The position numbers and the translations under genes were made by a program. Positions 59,521 through 64,000 of a stretch of DNA of 64,000 nt are shown here, in pieces (positions within the stretch are counted from its first letter, which is position 1; every line of letters starts with the position of its first letter). The notes beneath the pieces are model-generated. The model did no database searches, was not told the DNA's origin, and was given only the letters and a program-made list of their open reading frames with translations. Source of the stretch: Magnetospirillum sp. XM-1 (GTDB lineage Bacteria > Pseudomonadota > Alphaproteobacteria > Rhodospirillales > Magnetospirillaceae); assembly GCF_001511835.1 (NCBI RefSeq), contig NZ_LN997848.1, positions 2,322,001-2,386,000 of the forward strand, in the 5' to 3' direction.

Positions 59521-61794
59521 ATGTCGGAAGCCAAATCGTGCTGCACCAGCAAATGTTGCGGCGGGGGCGCGTCAGCGGTTCTTCCCACTGCGGCGTTCCA
59601 GCCGCCTCGGCCGGGTAAGTCCCGGGCCTTCCGCATCACCGGCATGTGCTGCGTCGAGGAGGTGCGGACGCTGAAGGCGGCCGTCGGCCCGCTGGCCGGG
59701 GGGGACGAGCGCCTGAGCTTCGATCTGCTCAACGGCAAGATGATCGTCCGGGCCGATATCGACGCCGACGCGGTGATCGCCGGCGTTTCGCGCACGGGAA
59801 TGGGGGCGGAGCCGTGGGAACGCACCAGCGTGGCCGAGCGCGACAAGGCCAATTCCTCGCGCCGGTTGCTTCAGGCGGTTCTGGCGGGGCTCAGCGGCGG
59901 CGCCGCGCTGCTGGGGCTGATTCTCGACCAGGCGGTCAAAGTGCCGCTCCCCGCCCAGATCGCCGAGGCCGTGGCCGTGGCGGTGGGCTTGTGGATGGTG
60001 CTGCCCAAGGCACTGCATGCCGTTCGCTCGCTGCGGCCGGACATGAATTTGTTGATGAGCGTCGCGGTCTTCGGTGCCATGGCACTGGGGGACTGGATGG
60101 AGGCGGCTACCGTTTCGGCGCTGTTCGCGCTGTCCCTGGCGCTGGAGAGCTGGAGCGCCGAGCGCGCCCGCCGGGCTATCGCCTCGCTGATGGACCTCAC
60201 CCCGCCCATGGCGCGGGTAAAGGGAACCGACGGAGCCGAATCCCTGGCGGCGCCAGAGGATGTACCCGTGGGGGCCGTCTTCGTCGTGCTGCCGGGTGAA
60301 CGCATTCCCCTGGACGGCCGCGTCCTGGTGGGCGAAAGCATGGTGGATCAGGCGCCGATCACCGGGGAAAGCGTGCCGGTGCTGAAAAGCGTGGGCACGG
60401 AGGTTTTCGCGGGCACCATCAATGCCGACGGCGTCTTGGAGGTGCAAAACCTTAAACCGGCCGGTGAAACTACCCTGGCCAAGGTGGCCCGGCTGGTGGA
60501 GGAGGCCCAGGGCAAGCGATCCAAGGTGGAGCGCTGGGTCGATCGCTTCGCCGCGATCTATACCCCCGTCGTCCTGGCCGGTGCCGTGGCGGTGGCGGTG
60601 CTGCCGCCGCTGGCGCTCGGCCTGGACTGGTCCGAATGGATCTACCGCTCGTTGGTGTTGCTGGTCATTTCATGCCCCTGCGCCCTGGTGATCTCGACGC
60701 CGCTGACGGTGGTGGCCGCCATGGCCTCGGCGGCGCGGGCCGGTGTGCTGGTCAAGGGCGGGGAATATCTTGAAACGGCGTCGCGGCTGTCCGCCATCGC
60801 CTTCGACAAGACGGGAACCGTGACTTCGGGCCGCCCCGGTGTCGAACGGGTGATGGCGCTGGACGGCGGCGACGAGGGCCGCATCTTGCGGCTTGCGGCG
60901 GCGCTGGAGGCGCGCAGCACCCACCCGCTGGGCCGGGCCATCCTCGATCACGCCGCCGCCGGGGGCATTGCTCCGACTCCGGCCGAATCCGTCCAGTCCC
61001 TGCCCGGCAAGGGGATGTGCGGGGTCGTCGATGGCGAGGCGGTGTGGCTGGGCTCCCATCGTTACGCGATGGAGCGGGGTGCCGAGACGCCTGCCGTGCG
61101 CGAGGCGGCCCTGGCCTTGGCGGAAGGGGGGCGGTCGGTGGTGGCGGTGGGGGATGCCGCCGGGGTACGCGGGCTGATCGCCCTGTCCGATTCCATTCGT
61201 CCGGAAGCTGCGACGGCGCTGGCGGGCCTGCGCCGGGCCGGGGTGGGCAAACTGATCATGCTGACCGGAGACAACGCCGCCACCGGCGAGCGGGTAGCCG
61301 CTGCCCTGGGCTTCGATCTCGTCCTGGCGGAACTGCTGCCCGAGGACAAAAGCGAGGCCATGGACGATCTCGCCCGGCAATTCGGAACCGTCGCCATGGT
61401 GGGAGACGGAGTCAACGACGCCCCCGCCATGGCCCGGTCGTCCCTGGGTATCGCCATGGGGGCCGCCGGAACCGATACCGCCATCGAAACCTCGGATCTG
61501 GCCCTGATGTCCGACGATCTGACCAGGTTGGCCTGGCTGATCGGCCATTCCCGCCGGATGATGACGGTCATCCGCCAGAATATCGGTTTCGCCATCACCC
61601 TGAAGGCGGTGTTCATGGTGCTGGCGATTTTGGACATCGCGACCCTGTGGGGAGCCATCGCGGCGGATATGGGAGCGGCCCTTCTGGTGGCCTTCAATGG
61701 ATTGCGCTTGCTGAAGGCCGGCGTTACTCAGAGGTCCGAGGACGGCATGGGCTTATCCTCGTCGTCGAATACCTTGAAACAGAGGCTTGCCTAG
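59521..61794 (+). CDS. P1B-type heavy-metal ATPase (Zn/Cd/Pb exporter, CadA/ZntA-like)
   Basis: 757 residues. Cys-rich N-terminus (CCTSKCCGG), a degenerate metal-binding domain with GMCCVEEV, eight spans, the CPC motif in ISCPCALVIS, phosphorylation site DKTGTVTSG, HP motif THPLG, hinge GDGVNDAPAM, and Lys and Asp in the last two spans, the P1B-2 signature. Exports divalent soft metals from the cytoplasm. ATG at 59521 follows AAGGAG; the frame extends upstream to 59479 without a site. Confidence 0.93.
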   Translation: MSEAKSCCTSKCCGGGASAVLPTAAFQPPRPGKSRAFRITGMCCVEEVRTLKAAVGPLAGGDERLSFDLLNGKMIVRADIDADAVIAGVSRTGMGAEPWERTSVAERDKANSSRRLLQAVLAGLSGGAALLGLILDQAVKVPLPAQIAEAVAVAVGLWMVLPKALHAVRSLRPDMNLLMSVAVFGAMALGDWMEAATVSALFALSLALESWSAERARRAIASLMDLTPPMARVKGTDGAESLAAPEDVPVGAVFVVLPGERIPLDGRVLVGESMVDQAPITGESVPVLKSVGTEVFAGTINADGVLEVQNLKPAGETTLAKVARLVEEAQGKRSKVERWVDRFAAIYTPVVLAGAVAVAVLPPLALGLDWSEWIYRSLVLLVISCPCALVISTPLTVVAAMASAARAGVLVKGGEYLETASRLSAIAFDKTGTVTSGRPGVERVMALDGGDEGRILRLAAALEARSTHPLGRAILDHAAAGGIAPTPAESVQSLPGKGMCGVVDGEAVWLGSHRYAMERGAETPAVREAALALAEGGRSVVAVGDAAGVRGLIALSDSIRPEAATALAGLRRAGVGKLIMLTGDNAATGERVAAALGFDLVLAELLPEDKSEAMDDLARQFGTVAMVGDGVNDAPAMARSSLGIAMGAAGTDTAIETSDLALMSDDLTRLAWLIGHSRRMMTVIRQNIGFAITLKAVFMVLAILDIATLWGAIAADMGAALLVAFNGLRLLKAGVTQRSEDGMGLSSSSNTLKQRLA

Positions 61795-61810
61795 GGATGG
61801 AGGGGCGATC

Positions 61811-62767
61811 ATGCATGTACACAATCTGTCGTCATGGCAACACAGCCACCATTTCCAATCGGGCCTGGAAGCATCCGCCGAACGCCGGACCAAGATCGTG
61901 GTGGCTCTGACCATCGTCATGATGGTGGCCGAGATCGCGGCGGGCACGATCTTCAACTCCATGGCACTGCTGGCCGACGGCTGGCATATGTCCACCCATG
62001 CCGGGGCCTTGGGAATCGCCGCCTTCGCCTATACCTTCGCCCGCAGTCACGCCGACGACCAGCGCTTTACCTTCGGCACCGGCAAGGTCGGGACGCTGGG
62101 CGGCTTTACCAGCGCCATTATCCTTTGCATGGTGGCGCTGCTGATGGTGTGGGAATCGGCAAACCGCCTGATGACGGTCCAAGCCATCGCCTTCGACGAG
62201 GCCCTGATGGTCGCCGTCATCGGGTTGGTCGTCAACGTGGTCAGCGCCGGGATTTTGGGCGGACACGGCCTCGGCGACGACCATGATCACTGCGGCCACC
62301 ACCACGATCACGACCATCATCGCGACCATCACGACCACAATCTCCAGGCCGCCTATATCCATGTCCTGGCAGACGTCCTCACCTCGGTGTTGGCCATCGC
62401 CGCCCTGCTGCTGGGGAAATATCTGGGGTGGTGGTGGATGGATCCCATGATGGGATTGGTCGGGGCCGCCGTCATCGGCAAATGGGCCTGGGGCTTGATG
62501 CGCAAGACCGGTTCGGTCTTGCTGGATCACAGCGACGACCGGGAGCTGCCGGAAGAAGTCCGCGCCGCCATCGAGGGCGATGCCGACAACCGGCTGTCCG
62601 ATCTTCATCTCTGGCAGATCGGGCCGGGCCATTGGGGGGCCATCGTCTCGCTGGTGACCCACACCCCGCGCGAGCCGGGCCATTACAAGACGCTGCTGGC
62701 CGAGGTTCACGAACTCAGCCATGTCACGGTGGAGGTCCATCCCTGCGACGGGGCGTCTTGCGGCTAA
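61811..62767 (+). CDS. CDF transporter with His-rich loop (DmeF-like)
   Basis: 318 residues, six spans, with a His-rich loop (DDHDHCGHHHDHDHHRDHHD) between spans 4 and 5. Site residues His and Asp in ADGWHMSTHAG and HVLADVLTS. N-terminal HSHHF. The form fits DmeF/CzcD-like efflux of Co, Ni or Zn, unlike the magnetosome CDFs. GGAGGGG precedes the ATG; 16 bases after the ATPase, so one operon. Its TAA stop is the first triplet of hairpin repeat D. Confidence 0.9.
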   Translation: MHVHNLSSWQHSHHFQSGLEASAERRTKIVVALTIVMMVAEIAAGTIFNSMALLADGWHMSTHAGALGIAAFAYTFARSHADDQRFTFGTGKVGTLGGFTSAIILCMVALLMVWESANRLMTVQAIAFDEALMVAVIGLVVNVVSAGILGGHGLGDDHDHCGHHHDHDHHRDHHDHNLQAAYIHVLADVLTSVLAIAALLLGKYLGWWWMDPMMGLVGAAVIGKWAWGLMRKTGSVLLDHSDDRELPEEVRAAIEGDADNRLSDLHLWQIGPGHWGAIVSLVTHTPREPGHYKTLLAEVHELSHVTVEVHPCDGASCG

Positions 62768-62904
62768 AGCGGTTTGCGCTTTATCTGGCGCAAACCGCTT
62801 TGGCGAGCATTGAGCGAGCGGCCAAGCAAACCGTAGGTTTGCGCCCGGCGAGGGCATACATAAGATTATAGCCTTTTGCGTTACATTCGACGCAAAAGGC
62901 TTTA
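62765..62904 (+). repeat. Dispersed hairpin repeat, copy D (longest)
   Basis: 140 bp from TAAAGC to GCTTTA. Stem 1 AAAGCGGTTTGCGC pairs with GCGCAAACCGCTT; then GAGCATTGAGCGAGCGGC; a small stem AAACC/GGTTT; the tail GGGCATACATAAG shared with copy B; and stem 2 AGCCTTTTGCGT with ACGCAAAAGGCT. The two outer hairpins and TA edges suggest a complete unit. It gives the stop codon of the CDF gene and could end its transcript. Confidence 0.75.
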
Positions 62905-63014
62905 GGGGGGCTTCCCGATCGGCTCATGGCAATCGGCCTTGATCCGGCTTGCCGCGGGGGCGGGCGGTGCTGTGGTCCGGCTATAATTTCCGGGAAAAAG
63001 GGGATGAAATCAGG

Positions 63015-63341
63015 ATGTGGGCCATTCCGACATACCTTCTGGCCGCTTTCGCCGAGATCGGCGGTTGCTTCGCGTTCTGGGCCCGGCTCCGGCTGGGCAA
63101 ATCGCCCTTCTGGCTGGCTCCGGGGATGGCCAGTCTGGCCCTGTTCGCCTGGGCCTTGACCCGGGTCGATGCCGATTTCGCCGGTCGCGCCTATGCGGCC
63201 TATGGCGGCATCTACATTTTGTCGTCGTTGGTGTGGATGTGGGCGGTGGAAGAGAGCCCGCCGGACCGGTGGGACGTTCTGGGCGCCGCCTTCTGCCTGG
63301 CGGGCGCCCTGGTGATCATTTTCGCCCCCCGCGGCGAGTGA
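63015..63341 (+). CDS. UPF0060 (YnfA-like) membrane protein
   Basis: 108 residues, four spans, with the family signature [20 protein letters not shown] and [19 protein letters not shown]. Resembles small multidrug-resistance type proteins; function not settled. The ATG at 63015 gives the standard family start. Confidence 0.9.
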   Translation: MWAIPTYLLAAFAEIGGCFAFWARLRLGKSPFWLAPGMASLALFAWALTRVDADFAGRAYAAYGGIYILSSLVWMWAVEESPPDRWDVLGAAFCLAGALVIIFAPRGE

Positions 63342-63376
63342 TGCCGTAATCGGCCGCAGGGCGGCGGGGCGTTTCG

Positions 63377-64000
63377 TCAGGCGATTCCGGTGGCTACCAC
63401 CGAAACCCGCATCTTGCCGGCCAGGGCGTCGTCGAAGGTGGATCCGAAAATGATGTTGGCCTCGGCGGCCACTTCCTCGCGGATGCGGTTAGCGGCCGAG
63501 TCCACCTCGAACAAGGTCATGTCCATGCCGCCGGTGATGTTGATCAGGACGCCCTTGGCCCCCTTTATGGAGGTGTCGCCCAGCAGCGGGTTGGAGATGG
63601 CGGCCTCGGCGGCGTCGATCGCGCGCTTTTCGCCGGCGGCCTCGCCGGTGCCCATGATGGCCTTGCCCATTTCGCTCATGACGATGCGGATATCGGCGAA
63701 ATCCAGGTTGATCAGGCCGGGCATCACCACCAGATCGGTGACGCTGCGCACCCCGGAATTGAGCACGCCGTCGGCCATCTTGAAGGCGTCGGCGAAGGTG
63801 GTGCGCTCGGTGGCGACGCGGAACAGGTTCTGATTGGGGATGATGATCAGGGTATCGAGCTCTTCTTGCAGGGCTTCAATGCCGAGATCGGCGGTGTGCA
63901 TGCGGTGCTTGCCTTCGAAGTGGAACGGCTTGGTCACCACGCCGATGGTAAGGATCCCCTGTTCGCGGGCGGCCCTGGCGATGACCGGTGCCGCGCCCGA
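63377..64000 (-). CDS. ftsZm: FtsZ-like protein without C-terminal tail (cut by window end)
   Basis: The frame is open to the window edge and reads about 207 residues of the tubulin/FtsZ core: [19 protein letters not shown], then [29 protein letters not shown], and [17 protein letters not shown]. It stops right after SVVATGIA, so it lacks the linker and FtsA/ZipA-binding tail of cell-division FtsZ. This matches the truncated island FtsZ-like protein (FtsZm), which in M. gryphiswaldense is tied to redox control of magnetite formation under nitrate-reducing conditions. The N-terminal GTP-binding part is outside the window. Confidence 0.88.
   Translation of the reverse strand, partial: SGAAPVIARAAREQGILTIGVVTKPFHFEGKHRMHTADLGIEALQEELDTLIIIPNQNLFRVATERTTFADAFKMADGVLNSGVRSVTDLVVMPGLINLDFADIRIVMSEMGKAIMGTGEAAGEKRAIDAAEAAISNPLLGDTSIKGAKGVLINITGGMDMTLFEVDSAANRIREEVAAEANIIFGSTFDDALAGKMRVSVVATGIA

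Noticed and set aside
62765..62904. Riboswitch before the UPF0060 gene
   Set aside because: The structure is a member of a dispersed repeat that starts at the stop codon of the preceding gene, and copies lie at unrelated genes.
1..64000. tRNA or rRNA genes as island attachment sites
   Set aside because: I found no cloverleaf or rRNA-like sequence by eye; a tRNAscan or Infernal run would be decisive.

Overview
The window is a stretch of an alphaproteobacterial magnetosome genomic island, from the mamGFDC operon to the ftsZ-like gene. Gene content and order (mamGFD, mms6-mmsF, the complete mamH-to-mamV run, a second mamE/limJ/mamO'/mamQRB block, ftsZ-like) match Magnetospirillum. The presence of mamV, limJ and the second mamQRB copy points to M. 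magneticum AMB-1 or a very close relative; this strain call is from memory of that island, not from a search.

Layout. 0-6.3 kb: crystal size and shape genes, with mamG-mamF-mamD on the minus strand facing a small Cys-rich gene, mms6, mmsF, mms36 and mms48, then a DUF445 membrane gene. 6.3-23.6 kb: the mamAB operon, mamH-I-E-J-K-L-M-N-O-P-A-Q-R-B-S-T-U-V, all on the plus strand and nearly without gaps. It encodes membrane invagination (MamI, L, Q, B), iron transport (MamH, M, B, V), redox and proteolysis (MamE, O, P, T), chain organisation (MamJ, K) and scaffolding (MamA). 23.6-45.1 kb: an accessory region dominated by signalling proteins. It holds five paralogues with a mostly degenerate receiver domain, a GPxRR linker and a helical C-terminus; several hemerythrins, alone or fused to receivers; a split Aer-like PAS/MCP pair; a c-type-heme sensor kinase; and HU and MucR-like regulators. 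Parts of this region look richer in A+T than the mam operons. It is broken by an IS66/IS110 mosaic (36.2-38.6 kb) that destroyed a hemerythrin gene.

45.1-49.1 kb: an IS630-type element flanked by TA, carrying inside it a tyrosine-recombinase plus IS91-type element. It sits in the decayed remnant of a second PAS/MCP pair. 49.1-52.0 kb: a pentapeptide-repeat protein with an acidic linker and a cyclase-like C-terminus, plus small proteins. 52.3-58.0 kb: the second magnetosome block. Its mamE-like and limJ genes are clearly diverged, but its mamO'-mamQ-mamR-mamB part is almost identical in DNA to the mamAB copy, so the block is a mosaic of old and recent duplication. 58.0-64.0 kb: a small hydrophobic protein, Fur, a MerR regulator divergent from a P1B metal ATPase and a His-rich CDF transporter, a UPF0060 protein and an FtsZ-like protein cut by the window end.

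A family of hairpin-bearing repeats recurs at about 27.1, 35.3, 51.3 and 62.8 kb, with a shorter TA-flanked inverted repeat at 4.9 kb; several supply or abut stop codons. No rRNA, tRNA or CRISPR array was seen.
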